Assembly (NCBI RefSeq): GCF_000739375.1
Contig: NZ_CP006704.1
Coordinates: forward strand, 2,666,001-2,730,000
Reading direction: 5' to 3'
Source: Comamonas testosteroni TK102
GTDB taxonomy: Bacteria > Pseudomonadota > Gammaproteobacteria > Burkholderiales > Burkholderiaceae_C
Length of the DNA stretch: 64,000 nt
This document shows positions 52,409 through 62,013 of the stretch, piece by piece (position 1 is the first letter of the stretch; each line of letters begins with the position of its first letter). Made by a program: the position numbers and the translations under genes. The notes below the pieces were generated by a model, which was not told the origin of the DNA, ran no database searches, and worked only from the letters and a program-made list of their open reading frames with translations.

Positions 52409-52668
52409 AGCGAATGATGCCTTTGCTGCTGGTCGCGGTGCTCACCGCTTGCGGCCCAACGGAAGCCCCTCAACAGGCCAACGTGCCGACCGTGGACGAA
52501 CTAGCCGCCGATGCGGCGCGGTTGAAGGAACTACGCCAGCAATGCAAGACCGACCGCGCAACACTTGATGACGTGTTGTGCAACCGTGTTGCCGAGGCCA
52601 CGCGCAAACGGTTCTACGGCGATGGAAAGACACCCTACACACCATCAGAAACACCACCGAGGTTCTGA
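52405..52668 (+). CDS. EexN-like entry-exclusion lipoprotein, first copy
   Basis: An 87-residue lipoprotein: MKRMMPLLLVAVLTACGP has a lipobox (LTAC) and the mature part carries AARLKELRQQCKTDRATLDDVLCNRVAEATRKRFYG. It is related to the TrbK-like protein at 60296, with the same LKxLRxQC...DR...C...RRF pattern. Entry exclusion prevents transfer into cells that already hold the element. Coupled to traR by overlap and followed by a terminator, so it is expressed separately from trbK. Confidence 0.82.
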   Translation: MKRMMPLLLVAVLTACGPTEAPQQANVPTVDELAADAARLKELRQQCKTDRATLDDVLCNRVAEATRKRFYGDGKTPYTPSETPPRF

Positions 52669-52708
52669 TTGCCAGTCCTTCGCAAGAAAGTCTGCTTTTT
52701 TTGCTAAC

Positions 52709-52741
52709 ACGCCGCAGCGCGCCCGCGCCTGCGGCGTTTTT
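52709..52741 (+). terminator. Rho-independent terminator before traG
   Basis: ACGCCGCAG paired with CTGCGGCGT (9-bp perfect stem, 11-nt loop) followed by TTTTTA. It separates the traR-exclusion unit from the traG-trb operon. Confidence 0.85.
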
Positions 52742-52898
52742 ATTGGTTTCTATACAGCCTGAAGCGATGCTTTTTTCATCAACTATCTTCCGATAACAGT
52801 CTTTGACCGGCACCGACCCGGCACTGATCCTCGCGCTATCCGGCACGTCCTTGTGCCGTTCTTGAACGAGGAAAGCGCAGGAATATCGGAGGCCAGTC

Positions 52899-54902
52899 AT
52901 GCAAGCTCAGGGCGTGCTGTTTGGGCAGATCGCCGCCGTTTTCGGCATCGTGATCGCCGGCGTATGGAGTGCAACACAATGGACAGCCGCCGCCCTGGGC
53001 TATCAACTACGCCTTGGCTCGCCGTGGTTTGATTTCTTCGGAACGCCGATCTATCACCCCTGGCGGCTGTTCGAGTGGTGGTTCTTCTTCGATGCCTATG
53101 CGCCGCATGTCTTCGACATAGGCGGGGCCATCGCGGGCAGCAGCGGCCTGGTGGCCGTGGTGGTCGCCATCGCCATGTCTGTCTGGCGCTCGCGGCAATC
53201 GCGCATGGTCACGACCTACGGCTCGGCGCGCTGGGCCGATACCGCCGACATTCGCAAAGCCGGGCTGACGCAGCCCACCGGCATCTTCCTCGGCAAGTAC
53301 CGCAACGAGTACCTGCGCCATGAAGGCCCGGAACACGTACTGACCTTCGCGCCCACGCGCTCGGGCAAGGGCGTCGGCCTAGTCGTTCCCACGCTGCTTT
53401 CGTGGCCCGCATCCGCCGTCATTCACGACATTAAAGGCGAGAACTGGCAGATCACCGCCGGCTGGCGCTCTCGCTTCTCGCATTGCCTGCTGTTCAACCC
53501 GACGGATGCGAAATCGGCGGCCTACAACCCGCTGCTGGAAGTGCGGCGCGGCGCGCATGAAGTGCGCGACGTACAGAACATCGCGGACATTCTGGTCGAT
53601 CCCGAAGGCGCGCTGGAGAAGCGCAACCATTGGGAAAAGACCTCGCACGCGCTGCTGGTCGGGGCCATTCTGCATGTGCTCTATGCGGGCGAGGACAAGA
53701 CGCTGCGCGGTGTCGCCAATTTCCTGTCCGATCCGGCCAGCCCCTTCGAGCTGACCTTGCACCGGATGATGACGACGAAGCACCTGGGCGATGTGCCGCA
53801 CCCTGTTGTCGCGTCCGCTGCGCGTGAAGTCCTGAACAAATCGGATAACGAACGCTCGGGCGTGTTGAGCACCGCCATGTCGTTCCTCGGTCTGTACCGC
53901 GATCCCACGGTGGCAGAAGTCACTTCGCGCTGCGACTGGCGCATCGCTGACCTGATCGCATCCGAGCATCCCGTCTCGCTGTATCTGGTGGTGCCGCCTT
54001 CGGACATTTCACGGACGAAGCCGCTCATTCGCCTGATCCTCAACCAGATCGGTCGGCGGCTCACCGAATCGCTCGACGGCAGCGACGGCATCGAGCGCCG
54101 CCACAAGCTGCTGCTGATGCTCGATGAGTTCCCGGCGCTGGGGCGGCTCGACTTCTTCGAGACAGCCTTGGCCTTCATGGCGGGCTACGGCATCCGCAGC
54201 TTCCTCATCGCGCAGTCACTCAACCAGATCGACAAAGCCTACGGCCAGAACCATTCGATTCTGGATAACTGCCACGTCCGCGTGACGTTCGCCACCAACG
54301 ACGAACGCACGGCCAAACGGATCTCCGAGACGCTCGGCACCGCGACCGAACTGCGCGCGCAGCGCAACTACGCGGGTCACAGGCTTGCGCCGTGGCTGGG
54401 GCACCTGATGGTGTCGCGCCAGGAAACCGCGCGTCCGCTGTTGACGCCCGGCGAAGTCATGCAGCTACCGCCCGACGAATCGGTGGTCATGGTGTCCAGC
54501 GTCGCGCCGATCAAAGCCAAGAAGCTGCGCTACTACGCGGACAGCAATTTCAAGCGGCGCGTGCTGCCGCCGCCCGCGCTCGCGGCCGGGCAATACGCCG
54601 ACGCGCCGCCTGCGCGCCCTGACGACTGGAGCGGCCTGGCGATTCCAGCCGTGCCAACGGCCCCGGCTGCGGGCCCGTCCAGCGATGACGCAGGCACCGC
54701 CGATGACGGCGGCCCGCGCCGCCAGCCGGAGCTATCCGAAGTCACCGAATACAGCCCCGAACCACAGCCCGCCGGCAACGACCTGGCGCTGCTCGATGAC
54801 GACGACGACCTGCCGCTGCCGCTTCCCGGCCAGCTCGACCCGGCCATGCAGCGCACGGCCCGGCTGGCTTCCCTCGACCCGAACGACGGAATCGACCTAT
54901 GA
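52899..54902 (+). CDS. traG: TraG/VirD4 coupling protein
   Basis: A 667-residue type IV coupling ATPase. Two N-terminal membrane segments are followed by Walker A APTRSGKGVG (151-160), Walker B LLMLDEFPALG (405-415) and the typical SQSLNQIDKAYG region (here AQSLNQIDKAYG). The C-terminal tail is acidic and proline-rich. It recruits the relaxase-DNA complex to the mating channel. It overlaps the next gene by 4 bp and starts the transfer operon. Confidence 0.95.
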   Translation: MQAQGVLFGQIAAVFGIVIAGVWSATQWTAAALGYQLRLGSPWFDFFGTPIYHPWRLFEWWFFFDAYAPHVFDIGGAIAGSSGLVAVVVAIAMSVWRSRQSRMVTTYGSARWADTADIRKAGLTQPTGIFLGKYRNEYLRHEGPEHVLTFAPTRSGKGVGLVVPTLLSWPASAVIHDIKGENWQITAGWRSRFSHCLLFNPTDAKSAAYNPLLEVRRGAHEVRDVQNIADILVDPEGALEKRNHWEKTSHALLVGAILHVLYAGEDKTLRGVANFLSDPASPFELTLHRMMTTKHLGDVPHPVVASAAREVLNKSDNERSGVLSTAMSFLGLYRDPTVAEVTSRCDWRIADLIASEHPVSLYLVVPPSDISRTKPLIRLILNQIGRRLTESLDGSDGIERRHKLLLMLDEFPALGRLDFFETALAFMAGYGIRSFLIAQSLNQIDKAYGQNHSILDNCHVRVTFATNDERTAKRISETLGTATELRAQRNYAGHRLAPWLGHLMVSRQETARPLLTPGEVMQLPPDESVVMVSSVAPIKAKKLRYYADSNFKRRVLPPPALAAGQYADAPPARPDDWSGLAIPAVPTAPAAGPSSDDAGTADDGGPRRQPELSEVTEYSPEPQPAGNDLALLDDDDDLPLPLPGQLDPAMQRTARLASLDPNDGIDL

Positions 54903-55363
54903 GCCAATACCGCCTCAATCTGTTCATCCAGCCCGAGCACGCCAAGCGCCTCGAAGAACTGGCCGCCAAGAAAGGCGTGTCCAAGTCGTCCATCGTCGCG
55001 GCGGCGCTCGCATCGTGGCTGTCGCCCGATGCCGGCGACCAGCGCGAGGCGGCCATCGCCAAGCGGCTCGATCGCCTGTCGCGCCAGGCCGAGCGCATGG
55101 AGCGCGACCAGAACATCCAGATCGAAACGCTGGCGCTGTTCATCCGCTACTTCCTGACGGTCAGCACGCCAGTTCCCGAAGCCCATCAGGACGCGGCGCG
55201 CGCCCAGGGCAAGGCGCGCTTCGAGCAATTCGTGGAGCAGCTTGGACGCCATCTGCTGCGTGGCCGAAGCCTGGTGCGCGATGTGGTGGAAGAACTGCAC
55301 CCTGACCCGGTGCGGATGGATGACGCGGCGGCGCTGGCCGAAGCGCAGGAGCGTGCCTCATGA
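54899..55363 (+). CDS. CopG-like ribbon-helix-helix protein in the trb operon
   Basis: A 154-residue protein with an N-terminal ribbon-helix-helix (YRLNLFIQPEHAKRLEELAAKKGVSKSSIVAAALASWL) and a helical C-terminal half (ERMERDQNIQIETLALFIRYFLT). It may regulate the operon or support the relaxosome. Present at this position in related ICEs; coupled by overlaps to traG and trbB. Confidence 0.85.
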   Translation: MSQYRLNLFIQPEHAKRLEELAAKKGVSKSSIVAAALASWLSPDAGDQREAAIAKRLDRLSRQAERMERDQNIQIETLALFIRYFLTVSTPVPEAHQDAARAQGKARFEQFVEQLGRHLLRGRSLVRDVVEELHPDPVRMDDAAALAEAQERAS

Positions 55364-56436
55364 GCGCCGTTCCGCAGACCCCACCCGAACGCTCATCCAC
55401 AGCAGCTTCGCTGGATCGCAGAATCCAAATGCTGCGCACGGCTATGGGGCCGGTCATCGCCACCGCGCTGGCCGACCCGGACGTGGTGGAAATCATGCTC
55501 AACCCCGACCGCACCCTATGGGTGGATCGCTTGTCGTCGGGCCGTGCGCCACTCGGGATGGAGCTACCCGAGGCCGATGGCGAACGCATCATCCGGCTGG
55601 TGGCCGCGCACGTCGGCGCGGAGGTGCATCGCGGGCGGCCGCTGCTGACCGCCGAGCTTCCCGAAACCGGCGAGCGGTTCGAGGGCATCCTGCCCCCGGC
55701 CGCGCCTGGCCCGGCCTTCGCGCTGCGCAAGCGCGCCGTGAGCATCATCGGCCTGGATCGCTATGTGGCCGACGGCATCCTGACCACCGGGCAGGCCGAG
55801 TTCCTTCGCCGCGCCGTGCGTGATCGCCAGAACATCCTAATCGCCGGGGCCACCAGCAGCGGCAAGACCACGCTCGCCAATGCCTTGCTTGCGGAAATCG
55901 CCGCCACCGGCGACCGCGTGCTGGTGCTCGAAGACACCATCGAACTGCAATGCGCCGCCCGCGACCATGTGCCGCTGCGCACCCGCGCCGGTGTCGTGTC
56001 CATGACCGAACTGGTACGCGCCACGATGCGCCTGCGCCCCGACCGCGTGGTCGTCGGCGAGGTGCGTGGTGGCGAAGCCCTGGACTTGGTGAAGGTGTGG
56101 GGCACCGGCCATCCCGGCGGCATCGCCACCATCCACGCCGGTTCCGCGCTGGGCGCGCTGCTGCGCCTCGAACAGTTGATTCTCGAAGTGGCGGTGAACC
56201 CGCCGCGTGCGCTGATCGCCGAGGCGGTCAATGTCGTCATCCACATCGACGGGCGCGGCCACAAGCGCCGCGTCAAGAACATTGCTCGCGTCGTCGGTTT
56301 CGATGGCGCGGGCTATCGCCTGGCGAATGCACTGGAGGCGCTGGAAACGCCGTTTCCCGAGCTGACGCCGGTTCCTCTCGCAGCCGATACCGCTGCGCCT
56401 TTCCCGTCCCCTGACCAACCTGGAGAACTGCCATGA
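55360..56436 (+). CDS. trbB: TrbB, mating-pair ATPase (VirB11-like)
   Basis: A 358-residue secretion ATPase. Walker A is GATSSGKTTLANAL, with the aspartate and histidine boxes in LVLEDTIELQCAA and GHPGGIATIHAGSA, and VVGEVRGGEALDLV as Walker B region. It powers pilus assembly and substrate transfer on the cytoplasmic side of the inner membrane. Overlaps its neighbours by 4 bp on both sides. Confidence 0.95.
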   Translation: MSAVPQTPPERSSTAASLDRRIQMLRTAMGPVIATALADPDVVEIMLNPDRTLWVDRLSSGRAPLGMELPEADGERIIRLVAAHVGAEVHRGRPLLTAELPETGERFEGILPPAAPGPAFALRKRAVSIIGLDRYVADGILTTGQAEFLRRAVRDRQNILIAGATSSGKTTLANALLAEIAATGDRVLVLEDTIELQCAARDHVPLRTRAGVVSMTELVRATMRLRPDRVVVGEVRGGEALDLVKVWGTGHPGGIATIHAGSALGALLRLEQLILEVAVNPPRALIAEAVNVVIHIDGRGHKRRVKNIARVVGFDGAGYRLANALEALETPFPELTPVPLAADTAAPFPSPDQPGELP

Positions 56437-56819
56437 CGCACGCCCATGCTTTCCGTCTTTCCGTAAATTCGCTTTCCCACCTGTCCAGCCTCGCGCGGCT
56501 GCGCAGCCTGGCCCGCCCGGCGGGGCAAGGGCTGCTGCTGGCCGCGCTGCTGCTGTTCCTGGCCGGTACGGCGCAGGCCGCCGGTTCTTCGATGCCGTGG
56601 GAAGGCCCGCTGCAATCCATTCTGGAGTCGATCCAGGGGCCGGTCGCGCGCATCGTCGCCGTCATCATCATCATCGCCACGGGCCTGGCGCTGGCCTTCG
56701 GCGACACGTCGGGCGGCTTCCGCAAGCTGATCCAGATCGTCTTTGGCCTGTCCATCGCGTTCGCCGCATCCTCGTTCTTCCTGTCGTTCTTCAGCTTCTC
56801 CGGCGGGGCGGTCGTATGA
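56433..56819 (+). CDS. trbC: TrbC, major pilin (VirB2-like)
   Basis: A 128-residue prepilin: long signal sequence (ending GTAQAAGSS), two membrane segments (PVARIVAVIIIIATGLALAFG, then LIQIVFGLSIAFAASSFFLSFFSFSGG). In IncP-type systems the TraF peptidase, encoded at 31850, removes ends and joins the pilin into a ring. Coupled to trbB and trbD. Confidence 0.93.
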   Translation: MTHAHAFRLSVNSLSHLSSLARLRSLARPAGQGLLLAALLLFLAGTAQAAGSSMPWEGPLQSILESIQGPVARIVAVIIIIATGLALAFGDTSGGFRKLIQIVFGLSIAFAASSFFLSFFSFSGGAVV

Positions 56820-57088
56820 GTGGGCCGGACAGCTTCGCGGCCGGCTTCGAGGTGCCGCTGCATCGCTCGCTGACCGAACCGCTCTTGATGGGCGGCGCCC
56901 CGCGCACCGTGGCGATTGCCAACGGCACGCTGGCCGCCGCCGTCGGGCTGGGCCTGCAACTCTGGATTCCCGGCGTCGTGCTCTGGATCGTCGGCCATTC
57001 GCTGGCCGTGTGGGGCGCGCGCGTCGATCCGCAGTTCATGCAGGTCTTCGCCCGGCACATCAAGCACAAGCCGCTGCTGGACGTGTGA
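56816..57088 (+). CDS. trbD: TrbD, inner-membrane mating-pair protein (VirB3-like)
   Basis: A 90-residue protein with one long hydrophobic segment (TLAAAVGLGLQLWIPGVVLWIVGHSLAVWG) and VPLHRSLTEPLLMGGAPR at the start, as in VirB3/TrbD. Start ATG 56816, overlapping trbC by 4 bp; trbE follows 10 bp after the stop. Confidence 0.92.
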   Translation: MSGPDSFAAGFEVPLHRSLTEPLLMGGAPRTVAIANGTLAAAVGLGLQLWIPGVVLWIVGHSLAVWGARVDPQFMQVFARHIKHKPLLDV

Positions 57089-57098
57089 GGGGGATGCC

Positions 57099-59549
57099 AT
57101 GCTGAACCTTGCCGAATACCGCCAGCGGCCCGCGCTGCTGGCCGACTGGCTGCCCTGGGCCGGACTGATCGCGCCGGGCGTGGTACTGAACAAGGATGGT
57201 TCGTTCCAGCGCACGGCGCGCTTTCGTGGGCCGGATCTGGACAGCGCGACACAGGGCGAGCTGATCGCCACCACGGCGCGGCTGAACAACGCGCTGCGCC
57301 GGCTGGGTTCGGGCTGGGCCTTGTTCATCGAAGCCGAGCGCCGGCCGGCGGCGGACTACCCGTACTCGGAATTTCCCGAGCCGTTGTCGTGGCTGGTGGA
57401 CGAGGAACGCCGCGCCGCCTTCGAGGAATCGGGCCACCACTACGAGAGCAGCTATCACCTGACGCTGGCCTACCTGCCGCCGGAGGAATCCCGCGCCCGT
57501 GCGGCCAAGCTGCTCTACGAGCACGCGCCGGGCGATGGCGTGGACTGGCGCGGTCGGCTCGATGCCTTCATCGCCGAAACCGACCGCGTGTTCGACCTGC
57601 TCGATGGCGTGATGCCGGAAATCGCCTGGCTCGATGACGCGCAGACGCTGACCTACCTGCACGCCACGGTGTCCACACGGCGCTACCGCGTGGGCGTGCC
57701 CGAGGTGCCTTTCCACCTAGACGCGCTGCTGGCCGATTCCGCCCTGGTCGGTGGTCTGGCGCCCATGCTGGGCGACCAGCATCTGCGCGTGGTGTCGGTG
57801 CGGGGCTTCCCGACCTCGACCTGGCCGGGCCTGCTGGATGACCTCAACCGCCTGGGCTTTGCCTATCGCTGGAGCACCCGGTTCCTCTGCCTCGACAAAG
57901 CCGAGGCGGAAAAGGAGCTGGGCCGCCTGCGTCGCCAATGGTTTGCCAAGCGCAAGAACGTCATCGCGCTGCTGCGCGAAACGATCTTCCAGCAGGAATC
58001 GCCGCTGGTGGACACGGATGCCAGCAACAAGGCGGCCGACGCGGACGCCGCCTTGCAGGAGCTGGGCAGCGATCAAGTCGCCTTCGGCTACCTCACCGCC
58101 ACGGTGACGGTACTCGATGCCGACCCGACCGTGGCCGACGAGAAGCTGCGCATGGTGGAGCGCGTGATTCAGGGCCGGGGCTTCGTCACCATCCCCGAAA
58201 CGCTCAACGCCGTGGATGCCTGGCTGTCCTCGCTCCCCGGCAATGCTTACGCCAACGTGCGCCAGCCCATCGTCTCGACGCTGAATCTGGCGCACATGAT
58301 GCCGGTGTCGGCGGTATGGGCCGGGCCGGAGAAGAACGAACACCTCGACGGCCCCCCGCTGATCGTGACACGCACCGACGGCGCCACGCCGTTCCGGCTG
58401 GTGACGCATATCGGCGACGTGGGGCACACGATGATCGTCGGCCCGACCGGCATGGGCAAGTCGGTCTTGGTCGCCATGATGGCCATGCAGTTCCGTCGCT
58501 ATCGCGGCTCGCGCGTCTTCGTCTTTGACGTAGGGCGATCCATACGCGCCGCGACCCTGGGCCTGGGTGGCGAGCACTACGATCTCAGTGCTGATGGCGA
58601 GATTGCCTTTCAGCCGCTCGCCCGCATCGACCGCGAAGGCTACCGCACCTGGGCCGCCGAATGGATCGAAGGGCGCTTGCTGCACGAAGGCGTGACCGTC
58701 GGCCCCGACGAGAAGGCCGCCATCTGGTCGGCGCTCGGCAGCCTGGCCGGTGCCCCCGTGGAGCAGCGCACGCTGACCGGCCTGTCCGTCTTGCTGCAAT
58801 CGAACGTGATGCGCCAGGCGCTCGCGCCCTATGTGCTCGGCGGCGCTCACGGCAAGTTGCTGGATGCCGACCATGACCGGTTGGGTAGCGCGGATGTGCA
58901 GTGCTTCGAGATGGAAGAACTCATGCACAGCAAGGCCGCCGTGCTGGCCGTTCTGAACTACCTCTTTGCCCGCCTGGAAGAACGATTCGATGGCTCACCC
59001 ACGATGCTTTTTCTCGGGGAGGCGTGGGTCTTTCTAGACGACCCCATATTCGCGGCCCGGCTTCGGCAATGGCTCAAGACCTTGCGGAAAAAGCAGGTTT
59101 CCGTCGTCTTCGATACGCAGTCGCTCGCCGACGTCAAAGAGTCATCCATCGCACCAGCAGTCATCGAAAGCTGCGCGAGCAGGATCTTTCTCCCTAACCC
59201 GCAGGCCACCGAGCCACAGATTCGCACGATCTACGAGGGCTTCGGCCTCAACAGCCGGCAAATCGAGATCGTCGCCACCGCGCAGCCCAAGCAGGACTAC
59301 TACTACCAATCGCGCCTGGGAAACCGCCTGTTCGACCTCGACCTGGGGCCGGCCGCGCTCACCTTTGCCGGCGCATCCACACCCCAAGACCAACGCGACA
59401 TCGACCGCGTGCTGACGCAGGCCGGCGCTCCCGGCTTCGCCGGCGCGTGGCTGCGCCATCGCGGCCTTGATTGGGCCGCCGACCTGCTGCCGTCCTCGCC
59501 GGCGGCGGCTTCTTTCCTTTCCCAACCACGACAGGAGAATCTGCCATGA
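57099..59549 (+). CDS. trbE: TrbE, mating-pair ATPase (VirB4-like)
   Basis: An 816-residue ATPase, largest of the trb genes. CagE/TrbE N-terminal domain, then Walker A GPTGMGKSVLV (near residue 450) and MLFLGEAWVFLDDP as Walker B. It energises channel assembly at the inner membrane. Start ATG 57099. It overlaps trbJ by 4 bp. Note the acidic Walker-B residue is followed by alanine rather than a second acid. Confidence 0.95.
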   Translation: MLNLAEYRQRPALLADWLPWAGLIAPGVVLNKDGSFQRTARFRGPDLDSATQGELIATTARLNNALRRLGSGWALFIEAERRPAADYPYSEFPEPLSWLVDEERRAAFEESGHHYESSYHLTLAYLPPEESRARAAKLLYEHAPGDGVDWRGRLDAFIAETDRVFDLLDGVMPEIAWLDDAQTLTYLHATVSTRRYRVGVPEVPFHLDALLADSALVGGLAPMLGDQHLRVVSVRGFPTSTWPGLLDDLNRLGFAYRWSTRFLCLDKAEAEKELGRLRRQWFAKRKNVIALLRETIFQQESPLVDTDASNKAADADAALQELGSDQVAFGYLTATVTVLDADPTVADEKLRMVERVIQGRGFVTIPETLNAVDAWLSSLPGNAYANVRQPIVSTLNLAHMMPVSAVWAGPEKNEHLDGPPLIVTRTDGATPFRLVTHIGDVGHTMIVGPTGMGKSVLVAMMAMQFRRYRGSRVFVFDVGRSIRAATLGLGGEHYDLSADGEIAFQPLARIDREGYRTWAAEWIEGRLLHEGVTVGPDEKAAIWSALGSLAGAPVEQRTLTGLSVLLQSNVMRQALAPYVLGGAHGKLLDADHDRLGSADVQCFEMEELMHSKAAVLAVLNYLFARLEERFDGSPTMLFLGEAWVFLDDPIFAARLRQWLKTLRKKQVSVVFDTQSLADVKESSIAPAVIESCASRIFLPNPQATEPQIRTIYEGFGLNSRQIEIVATAQPKQDYYYQSRLGNRLFDLDLGPAALTFAGASTPQDQRDIDRVLTQAGAPGFAGAWLRHRGLDWAADLLPSSPAAASFLSQPRQENLP

Positions 59550-60283
59550 AGACCCGTGTGCTTTCCGTTTCGCTCGCCGCCGCGCTGGCCGGCTCGCTGA
59601 TGCTCGCCCAGCCGGCGGCGGCACTCACCTTCGTTGATCCCGTCAACCTGGTGCAGAACACGCTGACTGCCATCCGCACGCTGGAGCAGATCAACAACCA
59701 GATCAACCAGCTCCAGAATGAAGCGCAGATGCTGATGAACCAGGCGCGCAACCTGGCGAATCTCGACTTCAACATCGTCAACCGCCTGCGCTCGACGCTC
59801 GCCACGACCGAACGCCTTATTGCCGAGGCGCAGGGACTGGCCTACGACGTGCAGAACATGGATCGGGAATTTGCCCGGCTGTACCCGGAGCAGTACGCGG
59901 CCACCGTCAGCGGCGACCAGATGCTGCGCGATGCCCGCGAGCGGTGGAAAAACACGCTCGACGGCCTGCACACCGCGATGCGGATGCAGGCGCAGGTATC
60001 GCAGAACCTGGCGCAAGACGAAAGCGCGCTGGCCGATCTGGTCAGCCAGAGCCAGTCCGCCACCGGCGCGCTGCAAGCGATGCAGGCGACGAACCAGCTT
60101 CTCGCCTTGCAGGCCAAGCAGTCCATCCAGGCGCAGCAGCTCCAGATCACGCAAGACCGTGCGGCCTCGCTGGAACTGGCGCGGCAGGCCGCGGCGACCG
60201 AGCGCGCCCGCGAAGTGCGGCGGCGCTTCCTCGGCACCGGCACGCCGTACACGCCGCAGTCCGTCAACTTCTACAACAACTGA
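59546..60283 (+). CDS. trbJ: TrbJ, periplasmic mating-pair protein (VirB5-like)
   Basis: A 245-residue secreted protein: signal peptide ending QPAAA, then LTFVDPVNLVQNTLTAIRTLEQINNQINQLQNEAQMLMNQARNLANL, a long helical coiled region typical of VirB5/TrbJ. Likely a minor pilus component at the tip. Start ATG 59546 after CAGGAGAATCTGCC. Confidence 0.93.
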   Translation: MKTRVLSVSLAAALAGSLMLAQPAAALTFVDPVNLVQNTLTAIRTLEQINNQINQLQNEAQMLMNQARNLANLDFNIVNRLRSTLATTERLIAEAQGLAYDVQNMDREFARLYPEQYAATVSGDQMLRDARERWKNTLDGLHTAMRMQAQVSQNLAQDESALADLVSQSQSATGALQAMQATNQLLALQAKQSIQAQQLQITQDRAASLELARQAAATERAREVRRRFLGTGTPYTPQSVNFYNN

Positions 60284-60295
60284 CAGGGGGCGGCC

Positions 60296-60622
60296 ATGCG
60301 ATGCGTTCCTGTCCTGCTGGCCGTGCTGCTGGCCGCGTGTGGCCAGCAGCCGGCCGAAGACCTGGCCGCGACCTTGGCCGCCGATCCCGTGCGGCTCAAG
60401 GCGCTGCGCGCCCAATGCGCGGCCGACCGGCAAGCCGCAGGCGAAGACACCTGCCGCGCCGCCGCCGAAGCCTTCCGGCGGCGGTTCTTCGCCGGCCAGA
60501 CCGGGCCGGACGAATATCGGACGCTGGCCGAACTGCCGCCGATCCCGGCGAGCTTCGACACGCCCACCGACGACACGCCGGAAGGCGATGCGCCGCTCGC
60601 CCCTGCGGAGGACACGCCATGA
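60296..60622 (+). CDS. trbK: TrbK, entry-exclusion lipoprotein (second copy)
   Basis: A 108-residue lipoprotein with lipobox LLAAC and the core DPVRLKALRAQCAADRQAAGEDTCRAAAEAFRRRFF. It sits in the standard place between trbJ and trbL. It is homologous to the 87-residue lipoprotein at 52405 but has an extra acidic, proline-rich tail. Coupled to trbL by overlap. Confidence 0.9.
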   Translation: MRCVPVLLAVLLAACGQQPAEDLAATLAADPVRLKALRAQCAADRQAAGEDTCRAAAEAFRRRFFAGQTGPDEYRTLAELPPIPASFDTPTDDTPEGDAPLAPAEDTP

Positions 60623-61983
60623 ACGACGTGACCATCATCGACAGATTCCTCGATATCTTCTCGCGCTACATCGACTCGGGTTTCGGGCTGCTGCAAGGCG
60701 AAGTGGCGTTCCTGACGGCCACGCTGATCGTCATCGACATGACCATCGCCGGCCTGTATTGGGCCATGAGCCACGCCACCGGCCAGGGCGAGGACGTGAT
60801 TGCCAAGCTGCTGCGCAAGGTGCTCTACGTCGGTGCCTTCGCCTACATCATCAACAACTTCAATTGGCTGTCGGGCATCGTGTTCCGGTCGTTCGCCGGC
60901 CTGGGCCTGACGGCCACCGGCTCGACCTTGAGCATGGAGAACTTTCTCCAGCCGGGGCGGCTGGCGAAGACCGGCATCGACGCTGGCGCTCCGATCCTCG
61001 ACCAGATTGGGGACATGGCCGGCTTCCCCGAAGTGTTCGTGAATCTCGACCCCATCGTGGTGCTGTTCATCGCTTGGCTGGTGGTGATCCTCTGCTTCTT
61101 CGTGCTGGCGGTACAGCTTTTCATCACGCTGATCGAGTTCAAGCTGACCACGCTTGCCGGCTTCGTCTTGATCCCTTTTGCGCTCTGGAACAAGACCTCG
61201 TTCCTCGCGGAAAAGGTGCTCGGCAATGTGGTTTCGTCAGGCATCAAGGTCTTGGTGCTGGCGGTCATCGTCGGCATCGGCTCGGGCCTGTTCGCGGAGT
61301 TCCAGACCGTGCCGGACGAACCCTCCATCAACCATGCCCTGGTGGTGATGCTGGCCTCGCTCGCGCTGTTGGCGCTCGGCATCTTCGGCCCCGGCATCGC
61401 CACGGGCCTCGTGTCCGGTGCGCCGCAGCTTGGGGCGGGCGCGATGGCCGGCGCGGCCGTCGGCGCGGTCGGCACGGGCGTTGCCATCGGTGCCGCCGCG
61501 ACTGGCGTGGGCGGTGCAGTCATGGCTGGCGCACGCATGGCCCCGGCCGCCGCCAAGCTGGCCGGTAGCGGCGCACGCGCCGCAACGTCGGCGGCCAGCA
61601 GCGCCAAGTCCGCATTCCAGGCCGGTTCCGCCGCTGCGGGCGGCGGGGCCAAGGGCGCGGCCGCTGGCCTTGGCAACGTCGCCAAGACCGGCGCACAGGC
61701 GGCAAGCCGCCGCGCTGCATCGGGCGCTTCCGCTGCCGGGCAGAAGGTGGCCGACTCCTTCCGTGCTGGCTGGAACGGCGCGGATGCCGGCGCTGCCGGT
61801 TCCGGCCAGGCCGCTGCGGGTGAAGGCGCGGACAGCGCGCCGAAGCAGGAGCAACCCGCCTGGGCCAAGCGGATGCACCGCCGCCAGCAGATCACCCATG
61901 CCGCGACCACCGCCGCCCACACGCTGCGCGGTGGCGACGGCGGCGGTTCCGGGCAAGGCCCGAGCCTGCGCCCCGATGAATGA
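60619..61983 (+). CDS. trbL: TrbL, polytopic mating-pair protein (VirB6-like)
   Basis: A 454-residue inner-membrane protein: about six membrane segments in the first 270 residues (including VAFLTATLIVIDMTIAGLYWAM and LFITLIEFKLTTLAGFVLIPFALW), then a very alanine/glycine-rich cytoplasmic or periplasmic tail. The family role is DNA-channel formation. Start ATG 60619. trbF follows 30 bp after the stop. Confidence 0.93.
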   Translation: MNDVTIIDRFLDIFSRYIDSGFGLLQGEVAFLTATLIVIDMTIAGLYWAMSHATGQGEDVIAKLLRKVLYVGAFAYIINNFNWLSGIVFRSFAGLGLTATGSTLSMENFLQPGRLAKTGIDAGAPILDQIGDMAGFPEVFVNLDPIVVLFIAWLVVILCFFVLAVQLFITLIEFKLTTLAGFVLIPFALWNKTSFLAEKVLGNVVSSGIKVLVLAVIVGIGSGLFAEFQTVPDEPSINHALVVMLASLALLALGIFGPGIATGLVSGAPQLGAGAMAGAAVGAVGTGVAIGAAATGVGGAVMAGARMAPAAAKLAGSGARAATSAASSAKSAFQAGSAAAGGGAKGAAAGLGNVAKTGAQAASRRAASGASAAGQKVADSFRAGWNGADAGAAGSGQAAAGEGADSAPKQEQPAWAKRMHRRQQITHAATTAAHTLRGGDGGGSGQGPSLRPDE

Positions 61984-62013
61984 CTCGATACCTGACCACC
62001 AAGGAGAATTCCT

